Source of the DNA: Prorocentrum cordatum
Lineage: Eukaryota > Sar > Dinophyceae > Prorocentrales > Prorocentraceae
Length of the DNA stretch: 30,102 bases
Direction of reading: 5' to 3'
NCBI GenBank assembly: GCA_963575745.1
Contig: CAUYUJ010018902.1
Span: 162,501-192,602, forward strand
Shown one piece after another: positions 9,158-17,830 of the stretch. Below the pieces are notes generated by a model, which made no database searches, was not told the origin of the DNA, and saw nothing but the letters and a program-made list of their open reading frames with translations. The translations under genes were made by a program, and so were the position numbers. The number at the start of each line of letters is the position of its first letter. Position 1 is the stretch's first letter.

Positions 9158-10023
9158 GCGGTGAACGCTGCATTAGTAGAGATGACGTCGGGCTCCAGCT
9201 TCGCCCCCCGAATCTCGCTCAGCAATGCAAGCGCCAGCTGCCACTGCTCGCCCTTCTCACGCGCGCTGATCCCAGCGCTGTAGCTAATCACGTTGGGCTT
9301 CAGCTTCGCCCCCCACATCTTTCTCAGCAGTGCAAGCGCCGGCTGCCAGTGCTCGCCCCTCTCGCATGCGCTGATCCCAGCGCTGTAGCTGACGACGTCG
9401 GGCTCCAGCTTCGCCTCCCGCATCTCGCTCAGCAGCGCAAGCGCCCGCTGCCCTGCTCGCCCATCTCGCGCGCTCTGATCCCAGCATTGGAACTGATGAC
9501 GTCGGGTTCCAGCTTCGCCTCCCGCATCTCGCTCAGCAGCGCAAGCGCCCGCTGCCACTGTCCGCCCTTCTTGCGCGCGCTGGTCCCAGCGCTGTAGCTG
9601 ATGACATCGGGCACCAACTTCGCCTCCCACATTTCGCTCAGCAGTGCCAGCGCCGGCTGCCACTGCCCGCCCTTCCCGCACGCGCTGATCCAGCGTTGTA
9701 GTGTAGATGGCGTCGGGCTCCAGCTTTGCCTCCCGTATCTCGCTCAGCAACGCCAGCGCAGGCTGCCACTGCACGCCCTTCTTGCACGCGCTGACCCCAA
9801 CGCTGCAACTGATGACGTTGGGCGCCAGCGTCGCCTCCCACATCTCACTGAGCACTGACAACGCGCGTTGCCATTGTCCGCCTTTTCTGCATGCGCTGAC
9901 AGTCGCAAGGTAGTGGCTTGGGACGAGTTGCACACCCGATTGAATTCCTTCGCGGGGCAACCGCAGTGCGGCACTCCATTGCTCTGTCAGGCCGCAGTTC
10001 TCGATCGACGATTCGAAGGACAT
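9158..10023 (-). pseudogene. Retroposed PPR gene copy, array C
   Basis: From an ATG at 10023 the minus strand reads a non-repeat lead (MSFESSIENCGLTEQWSAAL) and then PPR units (ATVSACRKGGQWQRALSVL, SEMWEATLAPNVI, GVSACKKGVQWQPALALL). About seven units follow to 9158. A one-base loss near 9690 (CTGATCCAGCG for CTGATCCCAGCG) shifts the frame; a second near 9455 (GCCCTGCTCG for GCCACTGCTCG) restores it, so the middle units read off frame. PPR units bind organellar RNA. The tandem spliced-leader relic 57 bp upstream of this ATG marks it as a cDNA-derived copy. An earlier ATG at 10054 is in another frame. I chose 10023 because it leads directly into the PPR frame. Confidence 0.75.
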
Positions 10024-10079
10024 AACGACTTCTTGAGACTATCCGGAACGACATGGCACCAGGTATTGTGCGACAGTGG

Positions 10080-10106
10080 CTTGAGCCGAAATGGCTTGAG
10101 CCAAAT
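10080..10106 (-). other. Tandem relic of the dinoflagellate spliced leader (5' of PPR array C)
   Basis: On the minus strand CCATTTCGGCTCAAG (one mismatch to the 15-base spliced-leader core CCATTTTGGCTCAAG) is directly preceded by ATTTGGCTCAAG, a truncated second copy. Dinoflagellate mRNAs receive a 22-base leader by trans-splicing, and tandem truncated leaders in genomic DNA are the known mark of mRNA recycling into the genome. The relic lies upstream of the PPR reading frame, in its sense, at the correct place for an mRNA 5' end. Confidence 0.85.
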
Positions 10107-10107
10107 A

Positions 10108-10205
10108 GAGAGGGAGGGAAGGAGGGGAAGAGAAGGAAGAGAAGGAGGAGGAGGAGGAGGAGGAGGAAGAGGAGCAGGAAGAGGAGGAGCAGGGAGAGAA
10201 GGACC
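10108..10205 (-). promoter_or_regulatory. Polypyrimidine tract in front of the spliced-leader relic
   Basis: The plus strand is a GGA-rich homopurine run, so on the minus strand it is a CCT-rich pyrimidine tract ending just before the relic, whose CTCAAG supplies an AG. This arrangement would serve as a trans-splice acceptor for the PPR copy. Function is inferred from position only. Confidence 0.5.
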
Positions 10206-10411
10206 CCCGGCCGCTGCCTCCTGCCCTGAGGCTGCGGGGGCGCCCCCGGCCGCTGCCTCCCGCCGCCGCCGCCGCCCCCGCCTGAGCTCCTCCTGCCGCT
10301 CCCGGAGCGCAGAGCGCGGCCGCCCGCCCCGGGGCTAGCCGCGCGCGCCCCGGGCACTCGCTCCCTTCTCCCGCGCGGGCCCTTCGATCTGGTAAATGCG
10401 CGATGCGTGTC

Positions 10412-10575
10412 CCTTGGCTGTCGTCGTCGTCGCTGTGTTCGCCGCCGCTGTCGCCGTCGTTGTCGTCTTCGTCGCCGTCGCCTTCGTCTTCGTCGCCCTC
10501 GCCGTCGTCGTCGTCGTCGCCGTTGCTTCTCGTCGGCGTCGCCCTCGTTGTCTCCTGTCGTCGCCGTCGTCCTGT
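10412..10575. repeat. (CGT)n/(CGC)n trinucleotide repeat
   Basis: Interrupted CGT, CGC and TCG triplets for about 160 bp. The open frames over it (poly-Val/Ala, poly-Ser, poly-Arg) lack any domain. Downstream to about 10975 I see no gene. Confidence 0.85.
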
Positions 10576-10977
10576 CGCCCTCCCGGCTGCCCCCTCCCCG
10601 GGGCGTCTCCTCCCGCCGCCCTCCTCCCTCTCCCCTTTTCCCTCGCCTGGCTGGTGGTGGTGGAGCTGCGGCGGGGTGGTGGAGGACGACGAGGTTCCCT
10701 GTTTCGTCGCCGCCAGTTGGCAGCACGCGCACTCGCGCTCGCGGACTCGCGCTCGCGCACTGGCGCTCCGCCATTTGGTGGCGTGGCAGGCGCGGCTCCC
10801 AGGGGGCCCCTACAACTGTCTCGCATGTAGCGACACCCGGCCCCCCTGGGAGCGGGCGCGCGCGCTGGGCACTTGCCCCACTGCCAGCGCCCCACTCGGG
10901 ACTGCGCATGCCTGCCCTTTGCCCGTGGCTTCGGCACCAACGCGCCCCACTTGGGTGCGCTTCAACCAAAACCAAAA

Positions 10978-11130
10978 CCAGGACGAGGAGGACGAGGAGG
11001 ACGAGGAGGAGAAGGAGAGATGGGAGGGAGGGGAGGAGGGGCGAGGGAAAACAGAGAGGGAGGGAGGGAGGGAGGAGGGGGGAGAGAGCGAGGAGGGAGA
11101 ACAGGGAGGAGGGACGGAGGAACAGGAACA
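10978..11130. repeat. Homopurine tract beyond the LINE 3' end
   Basis: GAGGAC units pass into GGGA units on the plus strand. It abuts the likely 3' terminus of the LINE. Nearest the element are three GGAACA-type units (about 11119-11137), which on the element's strand read TGTTCC and may be its simple-repeat tail. Confidence 0.7.
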
Positions 11131-11162
11131 GGAACAGGCTATCCCACGTAGTGGTTCAAGAA

Positions 11163-11642
11163 TTAGAGAGCACGAGAGAGCTGCTCAGCTTGACTGAGAG
11201 CTTTCGGCCACAATCCATCATCGAGTCTACTCAAAAAAACTCGACGATGGGGGTCAAGCTTATGGGAACATGGTTTCGACAGCCCACGCATGGAAACATG
11301 GGCATAGAAACCACAAGCTTGACAAAACCAAACTTTATGGGCCCTCTGGAGCCTCATAGAATGCGTCTCATGAGCCCAACCCCCCGCAACGTGGAGCCGC
11401 CCCCCCAGGGGAAGGGCAAGAAACTTATCATTGATGGGAGTGGGAGTGAAACACGGAGACTCATGCCACTCTTTAAGAGTGGCCATAGAGGCCGATCCGA
11501 AACACCTGTGACATCTTTGACGAGAGTCATCGAGGCTGTGGGCCGAGGAAAACGCGGCGACGAGACCAGGAGCAGGAGGCCGAGGGGGTGGGCGAGAAGG
11601 GCCAGATCTCCTGCCTCCACCTCCCCGCTCCTCGGCCTGCAT
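11163..11642 (-). pseudogene. LINE ORF2 C-terminal part with two Cys-rich zinc modules
   Basis: In a frame different from the RNase H frame, residues 44-64 carry CHRC-x16-C and residues 107-125 carry CQAC-x14-C, each preceded by a His-containing segment (AHSLDD, HETHSM). Such paired CxxC modules at the extreme C-terminus are usual in dinoflagellate LINE proteins and probably bind nucleic acid. The first about 33 residues of the frame are likely shadow; the true entry is a frame shift from the RNase H reading frame near 11640. It ends at 11163. Confidence 0.65.
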
Positions 11643-12459
11643 GGCGTCAGCAGGCGGTGCCGCACCTGCCAGGCGCGCTTCTCCTCCAGAATAACCTGCC
11701 GCCGACGGTCCACAGGGATCTGCGCGCGGGCGGCCGCCTCGTCGGCAAGATGATCGGCAATGACATTGCCTGCAACGATTGCCGACGGAAGCGCACGTGC
11801 CACAACCTCAGTGGCCGACAAATGAGAGTTGGTGAAAAGCATGGTAACCTCTCCCCTCCTCTCCTCAAGATGTCCAGAAATACGTAACCATAAATCAGCA
11901 TCAGCGCCCTCGGGCAACACAGTCTTGCCTCCAAAGAAACCTTTGATCACCGACTCGTTGTCAGTCACATAACAAATATTGCCAACTGTCGTGCGAAGGG
12001 CCAGCTCAAAAGCTAGCAATTCTCCTCGGGGCACTGATTGCCTCGGGCCAGGCAACCTGCCTGAAGCCGACGCTGACACAGTGAGCGGAAAGCAACTTTC
12101 AATGGCGACGACTGCCAGGCCAACACGCCTAAACCTGCTTTCACCAGAAAACTTCCCTCCAGAGGCGCCACCAAAGACCAGGGGCGGGCCCCCAGGGAAA
12201 CCTCGGCCTAAAGCTCCAACAGAAATTTCATTACAATCTGTGATCCACCATTCTTCCGTGTCAGGCGGCGGCGGCAGGACTGTAAGAGCAGCTGGCAGAA
12301 GGCCGCGAAGCCAAAAAGCAGGCAACGCATCAGCTTGAGTATAAGCCTCTCCGACCAACTCTTGAGATTGTTCGCATGCCAGGGCACCGACATTATCTTC
12401 ACACCCCCAAGCTCGATGAAAAGCCGTCTCTGGGCCCTTAGAAAAACGGGGGCAGAGGT
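11636..12459 (-). pseudogene. LINE ORF2 zinc-knuckle relic and RNase H domain
   Basis: Near 12403-12454 is CPRFSKGPETAFHRAWGC, which fits a CxxC..H..C knuckle with the second Cys lost. RNase H follows: TDCN (first Asp, near 12238), RGELLAFELAL (Glu, near 12020), YVTDNESV (Asp, near 11960) and IADHLADEAA (last Asp, near 11750). The acidic set D-E-D-D is present, although the first motif has Cys-Asn where small residues are usual. RNase H removes the RNA strand during reverse transcription. The frame continues without break from the reverse transcriptase and becomes non-protein-like after about 11640. Confidence 0.75.
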
Positions 12460-13581
12460 CGTCGAAATTCGCATCAAGCTCTGCCTTAATGCGTGCCCTA
12501 GGCCAGATTCCCCCAACAGCAATCGTGACCATAAGCTCACTCAACCTCTCTCCTTGCGAAACCAACTTAAGTTGCGAAACGGGCCGACGGTAAGAAATGT
12601 TATCAACACCATCCTGGACCCCTTCCCCGCACCAATGTTCAGCCGCGCCTCGCCACAACTTAGCCTGAATTGACGCCGTGATGTCCCGAATAACTGGCCC
12701 TGGAGAATCCAAAATCAGGTTCCCCGACAGCCCCTCCCCAGGAAACTTCCAAGCCTCCAAATCTCCAGGAAAACCTGGCGGGGCAATCCAATGATCAGGC
12801 GCTACAGGGTCCCATCCAGCTTCCAATAAATACAGCATGACGGCCCCCATAGGCCCTCGCACGTGTCTAGAGCGATGCCGTGGCAAAACTCGCCGAAACG
12901 TCTGCAACATATATGGCCAGGCACGCCTAACTCCAGCGCGAATGGCGGGTCGCAAGATCCATTGCCGCATCCAAAACTCGCAACATAAACGAGGGAAATA
13001 ACCAGCAGGGTCACCTTGAGGACTCCTAAGGTCCAGCGAAGTGGTAAGACAGCGACCTTTCTTTCCAGACCCACATATAGCCCCCATTTGGCGACGGCAA
13101 CGAATCATGGACGATCCGAAAACTCCATGTATCTGATGGGCATACAGCTGCGCAGCAAAGGTGCCTGCTCTCTCAAGCTTGGCAGTGACAGTATACTTGC
13201 GGGTCGCACGAGCAAGCCGAAGAACACGAGAATGCATAGCAACAGCCTTGACTACACGCTTGGACCTATTGCCTCGAGCATGCCTCCTTCCTCCCCCCAA
13301 GTCAGTACCTAAGTATCCCGCCTGGGCCACTGCTGTAACTGAATAACCCGCTCTGGTCAAACGTTTGGCAATGGCCTTCGCATCAGGGATATGCGAACAG
13401 ATAAGAACGGACTTGGGTGAAACACGAAGCTGTACTTCAGCGAGACCACGACAGGTTTCCAACAATCCACGATACAAATCACGCCGAATGCTGGCCCTGG
13501 ATCCCACCACTCTCTGAGACAAATCATCAATCCATATTCGGGTAGTCATGTTTACATGGGTCGTAGCAATGCGAAGCAGGA

Positions 13582-13674
<93 letters not shown>

Positions 13675-14487
13675 GCGCAAACCTTGTACCAGAACGTAGT
13701 CCCTGGATAATGGACCGAGTCGGGCAAAAGGGTTCGGCGTAAGATCCACTCTGGCCCAACGTGCGAGGGCACACGCAGAGCAATAACCCTAAGTTAAGAA
13801 TAGTTGGGGGAAAGCCTAGACGCAATGCCGTCCTGATAAGCACCACCCACTCAATAGAGTCATAATATCCTTCCACGTCGAGTAAACCTTTCCCCGAAGG
13901 AACTCCCAGGGCCCCAGTGACTTCATCTTCTAAAACACGAGAAAATGCTTCCATAAGGGCCCCGTTGCCTTTGACGGCAGCGTCCCAGGCAGGCTCGTTG
14001 GCCTGACTCCATGCCTGGACTATTGGCTCCCTGGCCTTAGACCAAACACGAGTGAACATGCTCAAGACACCGATTACACGACCCCCCTTCGATTTTTTGG
14101 CAAAAGACGGCCAAGAGCAAGGGAAACCTGGGAAGGCCAAACCAGGTTTTCTTCCACAACAGCGTACAATGCCCGAAGCTCGTCCAGAGCCAAATCAGGT
14201 AAACGCTCGAAATCCAGCGGTGTGAGCACGTCTACTCCCAAACCTGCGCGAGGCTTCATAGCATGCGCCGCTGCACAAACACCTGCTATGTCCAGCGGTT
14301 CCAACGGCCCAAGGACGGCAGCAGCGCGCACATCGGCAAAAGCCTGGCAGACTGATTCCTCCTGCAGAGGATGAGGGGCCCACAACTTGATAAATGGCTG
14401 AGCTTTCTGATCCACCATCTCCAGGGGATTGCAGTAAACCGAAGTTTCCGAGACCAACTCATCGGACACCGCAGGGTCAGCCCTCAT
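12460..14487 (-). pseudogene. LINE ORF2 reverse transcriptase domain, interrupted
   Basis: The N-terminal RT part (VSLALGRLLPKN) is in one frame (14487-14074) and the rest in another. The break falls at the A6/T6 run at 14093-14098, where one extra base would join RLLPK to KSKGGRVIGVLS. Motif A is LLDVEGYYDSI (catalytic Asp near 13877-13879), motif B is SIIQGLRSGTRFA (about 13676-13714), and motif C is WIDDL with its Asp pair at 13523-13528. Between motifs B and C lies a T79/A13 insertion (coding strand) that is still open, reading poly-Phe then Lys. This would place about 31 foreign residues in the catalytic palm, so the enzyme is presumably dead unless the run is an assembly error. Confidence 0.85.
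13582..13673. repeat. T13-A79 homopolymer inside the RT core
   Basis: On the plus strand 13 T (13582-13594) are followed by 79 A (13595-13673) with no interruption. It separates RT motif B from motif C. It may be an inserted poly(A) stretch or a sequencing/assembly artefact. Confidence 0.95.
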
Positions 14488-15575
14488 AGATCGATGCAGT
14501 GGCCCTCAGCCTCTTTGGTCATAAACCAGTCCTTGAAACTATCCAGTGAAGAGCGGAGAGCCCTCCGCCTGGTGCGAAGAGCTATCTTCTGTGCCGCAGC
14601 TACAAACTTCTGAAGAATGATGGCTGACACTGTGGCCCCTCTTTGCAGAAGCTGAGACCAGGCTTCCCAAGATGGCTCCGACCCAACGCGAATCCCCGTG
14701 TGGGCCCTGTCTGGGGCCTCTTCTAACAGATGACGAATCGAAACTCTCAACTGCTCCCTCTGTGCAACCCCGCTCCCTTTAGACCTGTGTCCCTGAATCC
14801 GTTCCAAGACCACCGCCAACTGCTCCCACCAAGTTGCAACAATATTGCTGTAGGGGGAAACTCTTGCTTTGACGGGGGTTCGAACCTCCTGGACAACAAA
14901 ATAATATCCTTGCGAACGAGAAATACCTGGCAATTGAGTAATGCCGTGATGATCGCACACCGTCGTCTCCACTGCCTTCACCCATGAACCGTAAAGGGCT
15001 GAAACTGGGCTCACAACATCGGATCCGAGCCTAGCAGCTACTGACGAAGCAAAGGCAGGAGCAGGGAGCGGGGGCGACTGCAGTCCAACTTGAGCGCGAG
15101 CGTTCACCCACGTCTCGTCGGCAATGCAAAACGGCACACTAGGTTCGGCTCCTTCATCTGTACCTGAGGGGGGCGGCTCAACACGAACGTCGGGAGGGTC
15201 ACCTGTAAGGCTCTGAGACGACGATGTGCGATCTTCACCAACATTGCCCCAAGCGATTGACTGAGCATAATGGGGCAAGTGAAATCGCCCGCCCATGATG
15301 GGCACGCCGTGCTGGCCAGGTCGGCCCTGATCTGCCTCGCCAGGAGATCGTTCATCCTCTTCTCCCAACGGAGCCGAGGGTGCTTGACCTCCTAGCGACG
15401 TCGAATGACGATCGTCAATAAAGTTGAGCTCGTGCGCCCACGGGTCCTCTTCCGAGGGCGCATCAGACAGTGCATCCAAGTCATGAGGCGCGATAACTTC
15501 TCTCGCCGCCTGCCGCTCACGATCCTCTCGTGACCAAGCGTCCGAAAAAAAAAAGCTGACTGTAATATTCATCAC
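14484..15575 (-). pseudogene. LINE ORF2 linker between endonuclease and RT
   Basis: 363-codon open frame whose believable part begins at SDAWSREDRERQAAREVIAP and ends at ALRSSLDSFKDWFMTKEAEG. It joins the preceding endonuclease frame across the T10 run (A10 on plus, 15545-15554) and the following RT frame through a shift near 14500. The N-terminal third is acidic and Pro/Ser-rich; the C-terminal part (QRGATVSAIILQKFVAAAQKI) looks helical. No known catalytic motif. Its place and the Trp-rich SFKDWF segment fit the spacer that precedes RT in LINE ORF2. Confidence 0.7.
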
Positions 15576-15699
15576 GCCGCTCCGCGAAAGCAGCCTGTTT
15601 GACCCTTCGCTGAGCTTTAGCTACTTGCGACTTCGAGCCAGCTGTGGGCCGAGTCGTGGGCCTGGACACCTGGGGCAGCTTTGACGGCAGAACCAGGGC

Positions 15700-16527
15700 C
15701 CGCTGGACCAATTGCTTGCCCGAGGAACGCATCAGAAGCTTAAGACCACAGTGGGTCTTCCAAGGGACCCGAAAAACAGGCTCGATTGAGTGGAAATATG
15801 GGGCGGCGGCGGCACTGACGACAGCGAAATCTATGGTCGTGCCCGACTTGCTCGCATTGCAGGTATATTCAGTAGCTGGAAGCACTGGCTGCCCCCCTAC
15901 ACGCGCGAAAAAGCCAGCCTTTCCCAATGCGCTAGCTGACGTGTTAAAGTCCCCAAGGAGGACCCCAAGGGAGCTTCAACGCCGCCAAAAACGCCCCGAG
16001 TTTAGCAAAACGTTGCATGTTGGAACTAGCCATGCCTACATAAGTATAAGCGTAAAAAGAGACTAGCACATACGAGTAACCAGTCATATATATATATGTA
16101 CAGCAGCGAAACCACCAACCGTGAGCTGCCCGTCAAACTGAAACTCCTGGACCCGATCCCACTGATGGCTCAATGAATGTGCTTGCCTGTGTCCAGGCAT
16201 CAAAATCCACTCACCACCCTCAGTGTCGCGTTCCTGCCCAGCCATCGTGACCGCTCGACCAGTCTTGCGAGCTGGGTTCGCGTGCATTCGAATCTTATCT
16301 CTCCGAGCTTTCTTCTGCCACGGGAGAAGGGCAGACCGTGAAACATGAGTCTCTGCTAAAGCTACTACATCGAAAGACTTATCCTGCAAACCAGCTGAGA
16401 CAAAATCCCAAACCTCATCGCCCATGGACGTAACATTCCCGAACAATACGGCGGAGAACTCAGGCAGAGCAGGACGCTCGCGCGGCTTGAAAGTCGCCAC
16501 GCCCAGGGACCTCGAGGTCCCTAGTCA
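15700..16527 (-). pseudogene. LINE ORF2 endonuclease (EEP/AP-like) domain
   Basis: Motifs of the exonuclease-endonuclease-phosphatase fold appear in order: FGNVTS (near 16440), VVALAETH with the catalytic Glu (near 16351), GDFNTSA (about 15940-15960), TTIDFAVVS (Asp near 15830) and THCGL, where the final catalytic His sits near 15752. This enzyme nicks target DNA to prime reverse transcription. The frame is broken at the TA dinucleotide run 16086-16097 (a stop at 16084) and again at about 15955. The reading frame begins in phase with ORF1 directly after its UGA, and no ATG occurs before the first catalytic motif. Confidence 0.8.
16505..16527 (-). promoter_or_regulatory. ORF1 stop UGA-CUA with downstream 18-bp palindrome
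   Basis: The ORF1 stop is TGA (16525-16527), followed by CTA and then by AGGGACCTCGAGGTCCCT (16505-16522), a perfect palindrome that overlaps the A of CTA and could form a 7-bp stem with a TCGA loop. ORF1 and the endonuclease are in the same frame across it. UGA-CUA is an established readthrough-favouring context, often with 3' RNA structure. Use here is inference. Confidence 0.55.
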
Positions 16528-17619
16528 AGATGCAACAGCAGAGCCCTCAGAAGGCGGCGCCGCCTGCGCCGCGAGCCGCTGCGCCTCGAACTGCGCGGCG
16601 GAGATGCGCTCCGCCTCCGCGGCCACCTTGGCGGCGTGGTCCTCCTGCTGCTTCTGGGTCTGCTCCGTCGTCGGCGGCGGTGCTGGCGCTGCATCAGGTT
16701 GAGCTTGGCCCGACGATGCACCACCAGGTACGTCATCATCAGCGTTGCGACGCTTCTTGGCCAAACGCTCTGAGATGGTGGCCCTCGTAGACCTTGCCCG
16801 ATCAACCAGCTGAGTGACCTCGTCAGCCTTCGAAGACAGCGTGGCCTTCTGCGCCTGCAACTCTTCCAGACATTTCTTCAGTGTGTCCCGCTCGTGCGGC
16901 TCGCACTCCAGCTCCTCCAAATTAGCGAATAGTTCATGGTCCCACACAATGTCGAACGGCTTCTTATCTGCTGGCTCACCTCCTCCAGGGTCACCACGTG
17001 CAGTGTTGACGCCCTCGAGCTTGGCAACCGCAGATGCAGCCTGAGCCCGCACCAGCGTGGCTTCCGCTACTTCACGAGCAAGCCTGGATTCTTTCTCGCG
17101 TGCAGCCTCAAGATTCTTTTCCAATCTCATCACGGACTTGACCGCTTGCTGATGGCGATTCTTGGCATCTCTCCAAGCCCCGTCTGCCTGCTGCATGGCC
17201 AACACCACGTTGGTACCAGTACCCGAAGCAGCAGTCTTGAGCTTCTTGAGCTGCATCTCCAGGGATGAACGAAGATCTGGATCGGTGGCTGCTTTAAGCG
17301 CCGCCTGCAAATGACCAAAAAGAACATCCTGTCCCTTCTGCAGCCCAACTGACCCGCGAGGGGAATGGCCAGGCGTGGAGGAACGAGACCCGCCTTCAGA
17401 TTTCTCACCAACTGCAAAGGTAACCTGCTTGCGAAGAGCGCTCTTTGGAACCCCTCCTGCAGAACCTCCAGCCGGAACCTGAGGCTGTTTCTTGCCCTTG
17501 TAGAGCTTGACTTTCTTTCCGCAAGTACATAGCTGGCCACGACTAATCAATCGATCATTGTATTCCTGCGTCCCACAAGACTGACATGTCGACCAGAGCC
17601 TCGGACTTGCGAAAGACAT
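16525..17619 (-). CDS. LINE ORF1 (gag-like, zinc-ribbon plus coiled coil)
   Basis: 364 codons with no internal break. Residues 12-33 carry CQSC-x15-CTC (Cys 12, 15, 31, 33), a compact zinc-binding pattern seen at the start of dinoflagellate LINE proteins. About residues 40-100 are basic and Ser/Gly-rich. About 105-220 and 255-310 are rich in Ala, Lys, Glu and Leu and look like coiled coil. The tail is rich in Pro, Gln and Ala. The role is presumably RNA binding and particle formation. The frame is open upstream to 18033, but I chose 17619 because it is the first ATG after the spliced-leader relic at 17750-17775 and leads straight into the Cys motif. ORF1 is intact while ORF2 is broken many times. 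Confidence 0.75.
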   Translation of the reverse strand: MSFASPRLWSTCQSCGTQEYNDRLISRGQLCTCGKKVKLYKGKKQPQVPAGGSAGGVPKSALRKQVTFAVGEKSEGGSRSSTPGHSPRGSVGLQKGQDVLFGHLQAALKAATDPDLRSSLEMQLKKLKTAASGTGTNVVLAMQQADGAWRDAKNRHQQAVKSVMRLEKNLEAAREKESRLAREVAEATLVRAQAASAVAKLEGVNTARGDPGGGEPADKKPFDIVWDHELFANLEELECEPHERDTLKKCLEELQAQKATLSSKADEVTQLVDRARSTRATISERLAKKRRNADDDVPGGASSGQAQPDAAPAPPPTTEQTQKQQEDHAAKVAAEAERISAAQFEAQRLAAQAAPPSEGSAVAS

Positions 17620-17749
17620 CTCGGCTTTCGTCAGCAAAAGTGAAAGGGCTGGACTGTACCCTCTACTAGAGCTGTCCCTCAAGCGCCACGGGGAGGCACC
17701 GAGGCGGCCCGAATCACGCGGCCTCTCCACGGGGGGAGAGGACTTGGTG

Positions 17750-17775
17750 CTCGGGCCGAAGTGGCTTGAGTTGAG
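17750..17775 (-). other. Degenerate spliced-leader relic at the LINE 5' end
   Basis: The minus strand reads AACTCAAG then CCACTTCGGCCCGAG. Compared with the spliced-leader core CCATTTTGGCTCAAG, the latter has four mismatches in 15, and the preceding CTCAAG matches the end of a second copy. It is directly preceded by a CCT-rich pyrimidine tract and lies 131 bases upstream of the ORF1 ATG, the same layout as the clearer relic at 10080-10106. Confidence 0.55.
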
Positions 17776-17830
17776 GAGGGACGGAGGAGGGAGTGGAAGG
17801 AGGCGGAGGGAGGAGGAGGCGGAAGGAACG
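17776..17830 (-). promoter_or_regulatory. Polypyrimidine tract upstream of the LINE
   Basis: GGA-rich on the plus strand, so CCT/CTC-rich in the sense of the LINE, ending at the AG of the spliced-leader relic. It may act as a trans-splice acceptor tract. It could equally be background low-complexity sequence. Confidence 0.45.

Larger units (their letters stand above)
11120..17775 (-). mobile_element. Nearly full-length, decayed LINE (non-LTR retrotransposon)
   Basis: Reading on the minus strand: spliced-leader relic (17750-17775), ORF1 (17619-16525), endonuclease (16527 to about 15700), linker (to about 14500), reverse transcriptase (to about 12460), zinc-knuckle relic and RNase H (to about 11730), and C-terminal Cys-rich modules (to about 11260). 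No LTRs are seen. Reading-frame breaks occur near 16090, 15955, 15550, 14500, 14095 and 11640, plus the UGA at 16525 and a homopolymer at 13582-13673. Domain order with a C-terminal RNase H resembles the I/R1-like side of LINE diversity and known dinoflagellate elements. The 3' boundary is set by where protein similarity ends and TGTTCC-like repeats begin; I found no target-site duplication. Confidence 0.85.

Noticed and set aside
11143-11157. Plus-strand CGTAGTGGTTCAAG resembling a shortened spliced leader
   Set aside because: It needs a six-base gap, is preceded by purines and not pyrimidines, and no plus-strand gene follows.
13548-13742. Plus-strand poly-Lys small protein
   Set aside because: It is only the translation of the A79 run.
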